Origin: Clostridium disporicum
GTDB lineage: Bacteria > Bacillota > Clostridia > Clostridiales > Clostridiaceae
Assembly (NCBI RefSeq): GCF_001405015.1
Contig: NZ_CYZX01000008.1
Coordinates: forward strand, 86,312-150,311
Direction: 5' to 3'
Length of the DNA stretch: 64,000 bases
Of the stretch, positions 15,603-24,105 are shown piece after piece. Numbering within the stretch: position 1 is the first letter of the stretch; every line of letters starts with the position of its first letter. The translations under genes were made by a program, and so were the position numbers. The notes under the pieces are model-generated. The model searched no databases and had not been told where the DNA came from. It saw nothing but the letters and a program-made list of their open reading frames with translations.

Positions 15603-17618
15603 CTAATTTAATTCTAATAAGTGAATTTCATTTACATAGTTATAGTAAGTTGAAGTATTTTCTGGAATTGTATCCACATTAACTGTGTCAGGGTTGTAGA
15701 TCCATAAGTTTTTACGTTGATAAACTGGCATATAAGTAGCCCAGCTCATGATCTTATCTAACTCTTTTGCAACTAATTCTTTTCTTTCTTCAAGGTCAAG
15801 TGTTTGCATTACTTGCTTTAATAAAGCATCTATTTCTGGATCTTGTACCCAAGTTCTATTAGAACCACCAGCTTTTGTGAATTCACTTCCGAATATTTGA
15901 GTTAAGTCACAGTCAGTTGAATTACCCCAAGCCATAACCCACATATCTATATCATCATTTTGTTGACGATTAGTTAATATTGAGAAGTCAAGGTCACTAA
16001 TAATAAGTTCTGCTCCTAATTCTTCCATATCAGCTTTCATTTGAGTTAAGATTGGTGTAGATGGATGTGATGAAGCACTACCGATACCAACTTCAACAGA
16101 AAGTTGTTTTCCATCCTTAACTAGTTTTCCATTTACTTGTTCATATCCAGCTTCTTTAAAGCACTCTAAAGCTTTTTCTTTATCATATCCCCAGTATTCT
16201 TTTGCATCTGTTGGATATTCAGCTAGTGTTGGAGTCATTGGTCTTTCAATAACTTCTGCTAATTCACCGTAGTAAGTAGCAATAGCTTGTTCTCTTGTCA
16301 TTAAATGCATTAATCCTTCACGAACCTTTAAGTCTGGAACTCTCTTTGCAGATATAGCTATATATCCGTATCCAGGGTAACCAATTAAAGAGTATGCTAT
16401 TTCGTTAGCTTCTAATTCTTCCATTATTTCTAAAGAAGCACTTGGATCAGTTATATCGATATCTCCAGATATAACAGCATTTACTTTTTGTTCCTCATCA
16501 ACTACTTGATACTTTATATTTTCTATCTTAGGAGTACCTAAGAAGTAATCATCAAATCTTGTAACAGATACAACGTTGTTATTATATCCTACCCATTTGA
16601 ATGGACCTGAACCCATTGGAGCATCATTCTTAGATTTTACTCCTGATAAATCACCTTTAGTAAATCCTTCCCCATAGTAATGTTCTGGAGTTAAAGGTTG
16701 TAAAGCTAATTGACGGTCCCCACTTATATTGATTCCGTTAACTAATACAGTACAAGTTAAATCATCAACTTTTTCTATACCTGTTATTGTTTCTACATCA
16801 ATACCATCTGCAAGTCCTTCATTTATATAATCTTCAGATAACTTGCTTGTCCACCAAGTAACTGCATCGTATCCATCTGCATATTTTTCATATTCACATT
16901 TAGCTAATAACTTTAAGAACTCATCGCTGTTTGATGCAACGCTTGCAGCATCATATCCTTCATCAGTTAAGTATTGAACGAAAGTTCTTCCATCTCCTAC
17001 ATCTCCATTTGGATCTCCTGCGTACCATCCTTCACAGTTTGATTCAACTAAGTATTGAATAAATCCATCTTCAGTTCCAGCTGTTTCTTCAGCCTTCGCT
17101 TCTATTTCTGCTACTTTTGATGAATAGTTAGCATCATCATAGTAGTACTCTTTCATACCAACTATATCTAATGAGTTAACGAATGAAGCCATACCATCAT
17201 ATGTTGGATCTGCATATACATAGTAAGCGAATATTAAGTCATCAATAGTTACCGGTTCACCATCATGGAATGTCATTCCTTCTTTTAATTTGATAGTGTA
17301 AAGTGTTTGAACGCTTCCATCTTCAGCTTTAACTTCTTCACTTGTAATGCTTCCACCTTTTTCTACTAATTCGTTGTTTTCATTAGTTTCACAAACACTA
17401 GTGAAAATTGTTTCAAACGCTTGAGCATCATAAGCTGTATTATAGAAGAATGGATTAAATACCCCATTAAATGATTGAGTACCAATAACTAATGTATTGT
17501 TACTGCTATTGCCACCGTTGCTGCTGTCCCCATTATTGTCTGTTGCTTTATTACCACAGCCTGCTACTGATAAAAGCATAGTAGCTGATAATAATGCTGC
17601 AAGTAATCTTCTTTTCAT
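15603..17618 (-). CDS. oppA: Oligopeptide-binding lipoprotein OppA
   Basis: Extracellular solute-binding protein of family 5 (SBP_bac_5), 671 aa. It is tethered by a lipidated cysteine after the signal peptide (lipobox SVAGC). A Ser/Asn-rich linker (about 24-42) leads to the binding fold, which starts LVIGTQSFNGVFNPFFYN. Motifs of the family include MTFHDGEPVTIDDLIFAYYV and the central GSGPFKWVGYN. It captures peptides for OppBCDF and is at the head of that operon. Peptide uptake often feeds sporulation signalling in Firmicutes, but that is background, not shown here. ATG after AGGGGG. Confidence 0.95.
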   Translation of the reverse strand: MKRRLLAALLSATMLLSVAGCGNKATDNNGDSSNGGNSSNNTLVIGTQSFNGVFNPFFYNTAYDAQAFETIFTSVCETNENNELVEKGGSITSEEVKAEDGSVQTLYTIKLKEGMTFHDGEPVTIDDLIFAYYVYADPTYDGMASFVNSLDIVGMKEYYYDDANYSSKVAEIEAKAEETAGTEDGFIQYLVESNCEGWYAGDPNGDVGDGRTFVQYLTDEGYDAASVASNSDEFLKLLAKCEYEKYADGYDAVTWWTSKLSEDYINEGLADGIDVETITGIEKVDDLTCTVLVNGINISGDRQLALQPLTPEHYYGEGFTKGDLSGVKSKNDAPMGSGPFKWVGYNNNVVSVTRFDDYFLGTPKIENIKYQVVDEEQKVNAVISGDIDITDPSASLEIMEELEANEIAYSLIGYPGYGYIAISAKRVPDLKVREGLMHLMTREQAIATYYGELAEVIERPMTPTLAEYPTDAKEYWGYDKEKALECFKEAGYEQVNGKLVKDGKQLSVEVGIGSASSHPSTPILTQMKADMEELGAELIISDLDFSILTNRQQNDDIDMWVMAWGNSTDCDLTQIFGSEFTKAGGSNRTWVQDPEIDALLKQVMQTLDLEERKELVAKELDKIMSWATYMPVYQRKNLWIYNPDTVNVDTIPENTSTYYNYVNEIHLLELN

Positions 17619-17782
17619 ATTGTTTTACCCCCTTTTTAATTCTTACAATTTATATATTTTATATAATTTTCCATAACATATTTTCTATATTATAGCAATT
17701 ATAATCTTTTATAGTATTATATAATAATTTTATAACATTTTTACTAACATTACAATTTATTACATATTGATGTATTGGTAAA

Positions 17783-17811
17783 ATTCTACCATAATCATTT
17801 TATTAAGTCAA
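17783..17811 (-). promoter_or_regulatory. Promoter of oppA
   Basis: Minus-strand TTGACT (17806-17811), 17-bp spacer ending TGG, TAGAAT (17783-17788). It leaves a 5' UTR of about 155 bases that is AT-rich and without an obvious structure. A partial dyad GGTAGAATTTTACC covers the -10 and start site. Confidence 0.75.
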
Positions 17812-17966
17812 TCGTGATTTTAATATTTTTCTAATAATTAAATAGATTGTTTTTTTCTAATTTATTATTAATTTCTATGTTTTAATTGCATTTTGATTTA
17901 TTATGATGTTTTTTGTAACTTTATATTAATTTACATTACTTTTAATTATTTATTTATTAACAGTTA

Positions 17967-17975
17967 TGTTATAAT
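17967..17975 (+). promoter_or_regulatory. Extended -10 promoter of the rRNA methyltransferase gene
   Basis: TGT-TATAAT (17967-17975), 36 bp before the start codon; no good -35. The rest of the 17619-18011 gap is AT-rich with no other recognised element besides the oppA promoter. Confidence 0.6.
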
Positions 17976-18011
17976 CTTATAAGACTTATTTCTTAAAGGA
18001 GATGTTTACAA

Positions 18012-19187
18012 ATGAATAGTAAGTTCTATTTACATCAAGGTAAAAATAAAAAGGCTGAACAAGGCCGTCCTTGGATATATATAGATGAGATAAATGAATA
18101 TGATGGTGATTACGAAAATGGTGATATAGTTGAAGTTTATAACCACAAAAATTATTTCATTGGAAAAGGCTACATAAATGATAAGAGTAAAATAACTATA
18201 AGAATAATGACAAGAGATATAAATGAAGAAATCGACGAAGAGTTCTTTAAGAGAAGATTTGCAGCTGCTTGGGATTATAGAAAAACTGTAATAGATACAT
18301 CTTCTTGTAGATTTATTTTCGGAGAAGCTGATTTCTTACCAGGATTAACAGTTGATAAATTTGGAGATTATTATGTAATTCAAATCTCAACTTTAGGTAT
18401 GGATAAATATAGAGATATTATAGTTAAGATTTTAGTTGAAGAGTATGGCGCTAAAGGCGTATACGAAAGAAGTGACATTAAAACTAGAGAGATAGAAGGT
18501 TTAGAGCAAACAAAAGGCTTCTTAACTGAACCTTTTGATACTAATGTTGAAATAATTGAAAATGGAGTTAAGTACATAGTTGATTTAGAAAATGGTCAAA
18601 AAACTGGTTTCTTCCTTGATCAGAAAGAGAACAGAGCTGCTATGCATAGAATTTGTAAAGGCAGAGATGTTTTAGACTGCTTCACTCATACTGGTTCATT
18701 TGCATTAAACGCAGGTATCGCAGGAGCAAAATCAGTTTTAGGAATCGACGTATCTCAACATGCTATAGATTGTGCAAGAAGAAATGCTGAACTTAATAAT
18801 CTTCAAGATACAGTTAAATTTGAATGTCATAATGCTTTTGATGTTCTTGGTGATTGGTCAAGAGAAGGAAGACAATTTGATGTTGTTATCTTAGATCCCC
18901 CAGCCTTCACTAAATCTAGAAATACAGTTAATGCTGCAATAAGAGGTTATAAGGAGATTAACCTTAGAGGACTAAAAATGGTTAAACCAGGTGGATACTT
19001 CGCTACATGCTCTTGCTCTCACTATATGAGTGAAGAACAACTTAAAAAGACAGTTCTAGAAGCTGCTCACGATGCTAGAAGAACTTTAAGACAAATAGAG
19101 GTAAGAACTCAAAGTTCAGATCATCCAATCCTTTGGAATTCAGATGAATCATACTACTTAAAATTCTTCATCTTCCAAGTAGTTTAA
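18012..19187 (+). CDS. rlmI: RlmI-like class I SAM-dependent rRNA methyltransferase
   Basis: 391 aa. An N-terminal PUA-like RNA-binding domain (about 1-80, GRPWIYIDEINEYDGDYENG) is followed by a Rossmann methyltransferase domain. Visible motifs are the SAM loop VLDCFTHTGSFALNAG, the acidic residue in SVLGIDVS and the catalytic-type motif VILDPPAFTKS. C-terminal CSCSHYMS carries cysteines typical of m5C enzymes. The family includes RlmI, which makes m5C1962 in 23S rRNA; the exact target base here is inferred. ATG after AAAGGAGAT. Monocistronic. Confidence 0.9.
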   Translation: MNSKFYLHQGKNKKAEQGRPWIYIDEINEYDGDYENGDIVEVYNHKNYFIGKGYINDKSKITIRIMTRDINEEIDEEFFKRRFAAAWDYRKTVIDTSSCRFIFGEADFLPGLTVDKFGDYYVIQISTLGMDKYRDIIVKILVEEYGAKGVYERSDIKTREIEGLEQTKGFLTEPFDTNVEIIENGVKYIVDLENGQKTGFFLDQKENRAAMHRICKGRDVLDCFTHTGSFALNAGIAGAKSVLGIDVSQHAIDCARRNAELNNLQDTVKFECHNAFDVLGDWSREGRQFDVVILDPPAFTKSRNTVNAAIRGYKEINLRGLKMVKPGGYFATCSCSHYMSEEQLKKTVLEAAHDARRTLRQIEVRTQSSDHPILWNSDESYYLKFFIFQVV

Positions 19188-19215
19188 TCAATTAAGCATA
19201 AATAATTAAAAAATA

Positions 19216-19242
19216 AAGCCAGCAAAGCTGGCTTCATTTTTT
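19216..19242 (+). terminator. Terminator after the rRNA methyltransferase gene
   Basis: AAGCCAGC and GCTGGCTT form an 8-bp stem with an AAA loop, followed by CATTTTTTT. Confidence 0.9.
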
Positions 19243-19322
19243 TATAAACTAATTTCATCATTAATCATTAATTTTTAATTCTTACTTATTAATTAAAGTT
19301 ATCTATGTTAATAAGTAACATT

Positions 19323-19976
19323 TCAATATTTTATATTTTTTTCTTCGTAATTTAAATTATCATAAATATTTCTTATAATTTCTGAAATATCTTCATTTGA
19401 CTCGTAACATCTATTATCTATATTTATTAAATTTCCTTTAACTTCTATAGTATGATTAACCTCTCCAGTTGTTTGTATTAAAAAATCCCACTCTGATATT
19501 CCTTGGTCAATTACTTCAAATTTATATAATTTATTAATTGACTCTATAATATTATTAATATCTTCTTCTTTATTAACAAATTTAAATTTTGCCTCCCCAG
19601 ATAGTGACTTAATAGTTAATTCTTTTACCTCATTTTGATTAATAATAAAATCTTCACTATTTTCTAAACTATAATTTGATATTTCTGGTTCAGGTATACT
19701 ACTCCTTTGAACACTATCTGATTGCATATCCATAGTAGTACTCTCATTTATTGTTAAACTACCATTAAATACTGTATATCTTAATCCAACAAAAAATACT
19801 AACGCAAAACAAGCTACCATAGATATTATTTTTCTATTCTTATACCACTTTTCTTTTTTATTATCTTCTAAACACTTTAAAGTTTCTTCTATTTTGAGAT
19901 TAAAAGATTCTGGTAAAGTGAATTCATTATTTTCATCTTCAGTTTTTTTCTTTAAAAACTCATCAAACTTATCCAT
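19323..19976 (-). CDS. Putative membrane anti-sigma factor
   Basis: 217 aa. A charged cytoplasmic N-terminus (about 1-47, with FTLPESFNLKIEETLKCLED) precedes one transmembrane helix (about 49-70, ISMVACFALVFFVGL). An extracytoplasmic part of roughly 145 residues that I do not recognise follows. Its start overlaps the ECF sigma gene by 8 bp, so the two are translationally coupled, the usual arrangement for a sigma factor and its membrane-bound inhibitor. Function is inferred from position and topology; no zinc (ZAS) motif is evident. Confidence 0.7.
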   Translation of the reverse strand: MDKFDEFLKKKTEDENNEFTLPESFNLKIEETLKCLEDNKKEKWYKNRKIISMVACFALVFFVGLRYTVFNGSLTINESTTMDMQSDSVQRSSIPEPEISNYSLENSEDFIINQNEVKELTIKSLSGEAKFKFVNKEEDINNIIESINKLYKFEVIDQGISEWDFLIQTTGEVNHTIEVKGNLINIDNRCYESNEDISEIIRNIYDNLNYEEKNIKY

Positions 19977-20514
19977 GAAGATCCTCCCTTAAAATATTAT
20001 ATAACTTCTCTTTCGCTCTCGATAATCTCGACTTTACTGTACCTTCTTTTATCCCTAAAGCATTTGCTATATCTTTATATTTCATATCTTCAAAATAAAA
20101 TAATATAGTTGTAGTTCTCAAGTCCTCATCCAATGAATTTATAGCATTATACAATGTTAAATCCTTATATTTATCATTAACTTGTACATTAATAAAATGT
20201 TCATTTTCAACACTTATCTCTTTACTTCTCTTTTTATAAATAGTATTGCTTTCATTTATTACTATTCTTATAAGCCAAGTCTTAAATAAACTCTCATCTT
20301 TTAAGGATTTTATATTTTTATATGCTTTTAGTATTGCTTCAGAAACAGCATCTTCCACATCTTCTTCTTTACTTAATATAGATTTTGCTACTCTATACAT
20401 TGACATTTTATTTATTCTGATTAGATTACAAAAAGCATCTTTATCACCATTTTTTGCTCTTCTTACTTCTATGCTCACAACTTTATTATTCTGAGTCTCC
20501 ATTGAAGCTTCCAC
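19969..20514 (-). CDS. ECF-type RNA polymerase sigma factor
   Basis: Sigma-70 family, ECF group, about 181 aa. Region 2 runs from KNGDKDAFCNLIRINKMSMY to EAILKAYKNIKSL. Region 4 is a helix-turn-helix (YKDIANALGIKEGTVKSRLS). Regions 1 and 3 are absent, as in ECF factors. The GTG at 20514 follows AGGGAGCGG at good spacing; an in-frame TTG at 20532 lacks a ribosome site. A GGGAAC/AGTC-type element upstream suggests autoregulation. It is paired with the overlapping anti-sigma gene. The stress it answers to is unknown. Confidence 0.9.
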   Translation of the reverse strand: MEASMETQNNKVVSIEVRRAKNGDKDAFCNLIRINKMSMYRVAKSILSKEEDVEDAVSEAILKAYKNIKSLKDESLFKTWLIRIVINESNTIYKKRSKEISVENEHFINVQVNDKYKDLTLYNAINSLDEDLRTTTILFYFEDMKYKDIANALGIKEGTVKSRLSRAKEKLYNILREDLHG

Positions 20515-20535
20515 ATAATCCGCTCCCTTCAAAAA

Positions 20536-20565
20536 TTAGACTTTTAACATCTTTAATTTGTTCCC
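20536..20565 (-). promoter_or_regulatory. Candidate ECF sigma promoter (autoregulation)
   Basis: Minus-strand GGGAAC (20560-20565) and AGTCTAA near 20536-20542, about 17 bp apart, resemble the ECF pattern GGAAC / CGTC. It lies just ahead of the sigma gene. Contacts are inferred. Confidence 0.5.
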
Positions 20566-20584
20566 TTAAATGTTATTTTAAATT

Positions 20585-20606
20585 AAAAAAGAGTGCTATG
20601 CACTCT
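20585..20606 (-). terminator. Terminator of the radical SAM gene
   Basis: GAGTGC and GCACTC with flanking AAA/TTT form the stem; the minus strand continues with TTTTTTA. Confidence 0.85.
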
Positions 20607-20629
20607 TTATTTGTAAAAATAAAACATTC

Positions 20630-21562
20630 TTACTTTTCTATATAATTTTTCCCTTGATAAATATCATTATCTTCTAATGCTTTATCTATAGAATTTAAAA
20701 CTTCCCACTTCTTTAAACTCCACATTGGTCCAATTAAACTTTCTCTTGGAGCATCTCCTGTTAGTCTATGTACGACCATTTCTTGTGGTAACATAGCTAT
20801 TCCTTTACATATTAAATCAATATAGTCTTCTTGACTTAATAATTGTAATTCTCCGCTCTCATATTGTTTAACCATTTGTGTTCCTTTCATTAAATGAAGT
20901 AAATGGAACTTTATTCCTTGAGCTCCTGAATGAGCTACATAATCAACAGTCTTTAGCATGTCTTCTTTAGTCTCACCTGGTAATCCAAAAATAGTATGTA
21001 CTACAACTTCGATATTTCTATCCTGAAGTTTCTTTATTCCTTCTTTAAAAACTTCAAAATCATATCCTCTATTAAAGTTTCTTGCACTTTCATCATTAAC
21101 AGTTTGAAGCCCAAGCTCTACCCAAAGATATGTTTTCTTACTTATCTCTTCAAGTAAATCTACTACATCATCATCTAAACAGTCAGGTCTTGTTGCTATA
21201 GATAATGCTACTACATTTTCTTGGCTTATTGCTTCTTCATACTTTTGACGTAACTCTTCTACTGGAGCATAAGTATTAGTATAGGCTTGAAAGTAAGCAA
21301 TATACTTTCCATCTTTCCACTTTTTCTCCATCATCTTTTTTCTATCAGCAAACTGTTCATTAATAGATAATATTCTACTACCAGCATAGTCACCTGAACC
21401 TCTAGCACTACAGAATGTACATCCTCCCTTAGCTACTTTCCCATCTCTATTAGGACAAGTAAATCCACCGTCTAATGATATTTTATATATTTTCTCATTA
21501 AATTTATTTCTTAGGAAATAATTTAAGCTATGATATCTCTTACCATTCCATTCTTTTCTCAT
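20630..21562 (-). CDS. TIGR01212-family radical SAM protein (YhcC-like)
   Basis: 310-residue radical SAM enzyme of the YhcC/TIGR01212 group. Iron-sulfur cysteines are C36 (GGFTCPNRDG), C48 and C51 (GGCTFCSARG). A TIM-barrel core follows with VALSIATRPDCLDDDVV and WVELGLQTVNDESA, and the GxIxGLPGET-like motif appears as IFGLPGETKEDM. The reaction is unknown; members are often annotated as tRNA- or oxygen-independent Elp3-like. ATG after AGGAGTTA. It sits between the divergent ECF module and a lipoprotein gene. Confidence 0.88.
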   Translation of the reverse strand: MRKEWNGKRYHSLNYFLRNKFNEKIYKISLDGGFTCPNRDGKVAKGGCTFCSARGSGDYAGSRILSINEQFADRKKMMEKKWKDGKYIAYFQAYTNTYAPVEELRQKYEEAISQENVVALSIATRPDCLDDDVVDLLEEISKKTYLWVELGLQTVNDESARNFNRGYDFEVFKEGIKKLQDRNIEVVVHTIFGLPGETKEDMLKTVDYVAHSGAQGIKFHLLHLMKGTQMVKQYESGELQLLSQEDYIDLICKGIAMLPQEMVVHRLTGDAPRESLIGPMWSLKKWEVLNSIDKALEDNDIYQGKNYIEK

Positions 21563-21587
21563 ATATAACTCCTATTTTAATGATATT

Positions 21588-21620
21588 AAAAGGAAATCAG
21601 CTAAATACTGATTCCCTTTT
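21588..21620 (-). terminator. Terminator after the lipoprotein gene
   Basis: AAAAGGAAATCAG and CTGATTCCCTTTT form a stem with one mismatch; the minus strand continues TTTTAAT. Confidence 0.75.
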
Positions 21621-21663
21621 AATTAATTTTATTATTAACTATTTTAAAACACTCATCTATTAA

Positions 21664-22752
21664 TTACAACTTATTAATTTCCAAGTTTTCTAAATCTAAA
21701 ATATATTCCCCACTTAGAGCTTCTTGTTGTCCTTCAGAAGTCGTTACTTTAAATTTAAAAACATCTTCTTCAAACTTTCCATTAGAAATATTATATTTTT
21801 CTTCTGGGAACATAGTATCTAACTCAGTTTGAATTAATTCTCCATTATCGCTTTTATATAGTCTAACTCTTTCTTTATTATACTTATTGTTATAGTTTAC
21901 TTGTAAGATATCCTCTTCTTCTGAAAAAACAAATTTTGTTACTTCGCTATCCTTCAATAAATCTATAGTAACTAACTTTTGTGCAATAGGTTTTTCTAAA
22001 GCGTCCTCTAATACATCAATATTTTCAGTACCTAAACTTGCTCCTGAATTACCACCTTCATTTCCTGGTTGAGCACTAGTCATTAATGCTTCATCTATGT
22101 ACGCTATACATATATATGAATCTTTATTATCGGTTGTTGTTATTGCAATTCTTTTTCCTGTAAAACTTAAACAAACCTTTCCAAATGACTGCTTAGGAAC
22201 TATATCTTTGTAAAGCATTATCTTATTATCTTTTAAGTATGTATCTTTAGGTAAATTGCTTAAACTAATAATTAAACTACTCTTGCCACCTTCTTCTCCT
22301 ATTACACGTAACCCATTACCCTTTGTATAAATTTCTTTTTCTGATTTAGATTTTATTTCATCAATCTTATATTCGTTATGTTGTTTTTTTATTTTAAAAG
22401 TAATATTCTCTAAATCGCTTTTAGGTTCAACATCTGAACTTCTTACTATATTATAAATAAAATACGCATAATTACTACCTTCTATAGATTCATCAGATTT
22501 AAAAGAAATAATTTTTGAAATGCCTTCTCCTGTGTTTTTATTAGAACTTACTAACTCTTCTGAAAGCAAATTATTTGCAGCATCAAAATTTCCTGAAATA
22601 ACATTATTCAAATAATCTTTTACTATATTATTTGCTTTTTGCATATCAAATAAGTTAATAGCTACATCATCTTTATCTTCTACTTTAGAACATCCAGTTA
22701 AAATTGATATTGTTAGCATTATAATTACAATTAGTGATTTATTTATTTTCAA
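21664..22752 (-). CDS. Lipoprotein of unknown function
   Basis: About 362 aa. I place the start at the TTG at 22752 (MKINKSLIVIIMLTISIL), eight bases after AAAGGTGG; the upstream GTG overlaps the ribosome site. A signal peptide with lipobox ILTGC gives a membrane-anchored surface protein. An N-terminal helical region (ANNIVKDYLNNVISGNFDAA) resembles the start of NTF2-like or anti-sigma-type extracytoplasmic domains, but I cannot assign a family. A GNEGGNSGAS linker divides the mature protein in two. Monocistronic. Confidence 0.6.
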   Translation of the reverse strand: MKINKSLIVIIMLTISILTGCSKVEDKDDVAINLFDMQKANNIVKDYLNNVISGNFDAANNLLSEELVSSNKNTGEGISKIISFKSDESIEGSNYAYFIYNIVRSSDVEPKSDLENITFKIKKQHNEYKIDEIKSKSEKEIYTKGNGLRVIGEEGGKSSLIISLSNLPKDTYLKDNKIMLYKDIVPKQSFGKVCLSFTGKRIAITTTDNKDSYICIAYIDEALMTSAQPGNEGGNSGASLGTENIDVLEDALEKPIAQKLVTIDLLKDSEVTKFVFSEEEDILQVNYNNKYNKERVRLYKSDNGELIQTELDTMFPEEKYNISNGKFEEDVFKFKVTTSEGQQEALSGEYILDLENLEINKL

Positions 22753-22899
22753 TTTGATAACCACCTTTAATATTATTCTTTCTAAAACTAGTTATATAAT
22801 TTTATTTTTTCTATAAAATTCTCTCTTATTCATAAATAAAGAATAAAACTAATGTAAAACTTATATATTTTATATTAGGAATATATTGGAGGGATGTAA

Positions 22900-23961
22900 T
22901 TGAAAAAAGATTTAACTAAAATTTTTCAGATAGCTGTAGTATTTATAGGGACTATTGTTGGAGCTGGGCTTGCTTCTGGTAAAGAAATAACTCAGTTCTT
23001 TACATCATATGGATTAAGTAGCTTTATTGGCATAATATGTTGTGGTATTTTTTATATCATAATGGGCTCTATTATTTGTAAAATAGGAATAGCTTATAAA
23101 CTTAATTCTTATACTGACGTATTAAAAGTAATTAGTCCAAATTTATTAGGAAAGATAACTGGAATAATAACTACTGTTTACTTGCTTTCTAGCGCATCTA
23201 TAATTTTAGCTGGAAGTGGGGCTTTAATTAATCAATTTTTTGGTATACCTAAAATTGTCGGAACTTTAATTATGCTTGGAGTAGCATCTATATTTTTGTT
23301 AAGAGATACAAACGGTTTAATTGAAGTAAATTCTTTTATTGTTCCATCACTTATAACAACTATTTCTGTAATCTTCATACTTTATTGCCTATTCTCTAAT
23401 GATACACTTAGTTTTGAATTTATTAATAGTTTTGAACCTCAAAAAAGCGGAATTGTTTTATCTACTATCCTTTATGCTGGATACAATGTTCTATGTTGCT
23501 CTGGAGTTCTAGTTCCTTTAAGTAATGAAGTAAAAAAACCTAAGATTATGACTTATGGAGTTATTTTCGGTGCATTAGGTTTAACAGTTCTTTCTTGTAT
23601 AATTAACTTATTATTATTTATAAATCAACCATATATATATCAATACGAAATACCTCTATTATTAGTAGCTCAAAGATTTGGTAATATAATTCAAGCTATA
23701 TTGCTAATAATAATCTGGTTAGAAATGTTCTCTACAGAAGTTTCTGATGTTTACTCTATAAGTAAAAGTTTAGAACAAACTTTTAATATAAAATTTAAAC
23801 ATGGTATTTTCTTAGTACTTGCAGTAGCACTACCTATATCACAAATAGGATTTAGTAATTTAATATCTATACTTTACCCTCTATTTGGGATATTAAGCTT
23901 AATATTTATCTCTCAATGCATTTACTTTTACATTAAACATAAAAAAGAACTTAACTGTTAA
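22900..23961 (+). CDS. YkvI-like membrane transporter
   Basis: 353 aa with about ten predicted transmembrane helices. It starts KKDLTKIFQIAVVFIGTIVG, where the broken first helix (GAGLASGKEITQFF) is typical of APC-superfamily transporters. The sequence fits the uncharacterised YkvI group related to branched-chain amino acid and LeuT-fold carriers. The start is a TTG six bases after GGAGGG; no ATG is available in frame. Substrate unknown. Divergent from the lipoprotein gene. Confidence 0.75.
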   Translation: MKKDLTKIFQIAVVFIGTIVGAGLASGKEITQFFTSYGLSSFIGIICCGIFYIIMGSIICKIGIAYKLNSYTDVLKVISPNLLGKITGIITTVYLLSSASIILAGSGALINQFFGIPKIVGTLIMLGVASIFLLRDTNGLIEVNSFIVPSLITTISVIFILYCLFSNDTLSFEFINSFEPQKSGIVLSTILYAGYNVLCCSGVLVPLSNEVKKPKIMTYGVIFGALGLTVLSCIINLLLFINQPYIYQYEIPLLLVAQRFGNIIQAILLIIIWLEMFSTEVSDVYSISKSLEQTFNIKFKHGIFLVLAVALPISQIGFSNLISILYPLFGILSLIFISQCIYFYIKHKKELNC

Positions 23962-24002
23962 TCATGTTAACAGTTAAATATTTATTTGAATACACTTATA
24001 AA

Positions 24003-24044
24003 AAATATGCCTACGGCACAATTTCTCTGCCGTGGGCATATTTC
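24003..24044. terminator. Bidirectional terminator between ykvI-like gene and sleC
   Basis: AAATATGCCTACGGCA and TGCCGTGGGCATATTT form a 16-bp stem (one wobble or mismatch), between convergent genes. Confidence 0.85.
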
Positions 24045-24105
24045 TTTTCATATAAGATAAACACTTCTCTGTACAAGCCACTCTTATCTTCACTTAGTAA
24101 CTAAA

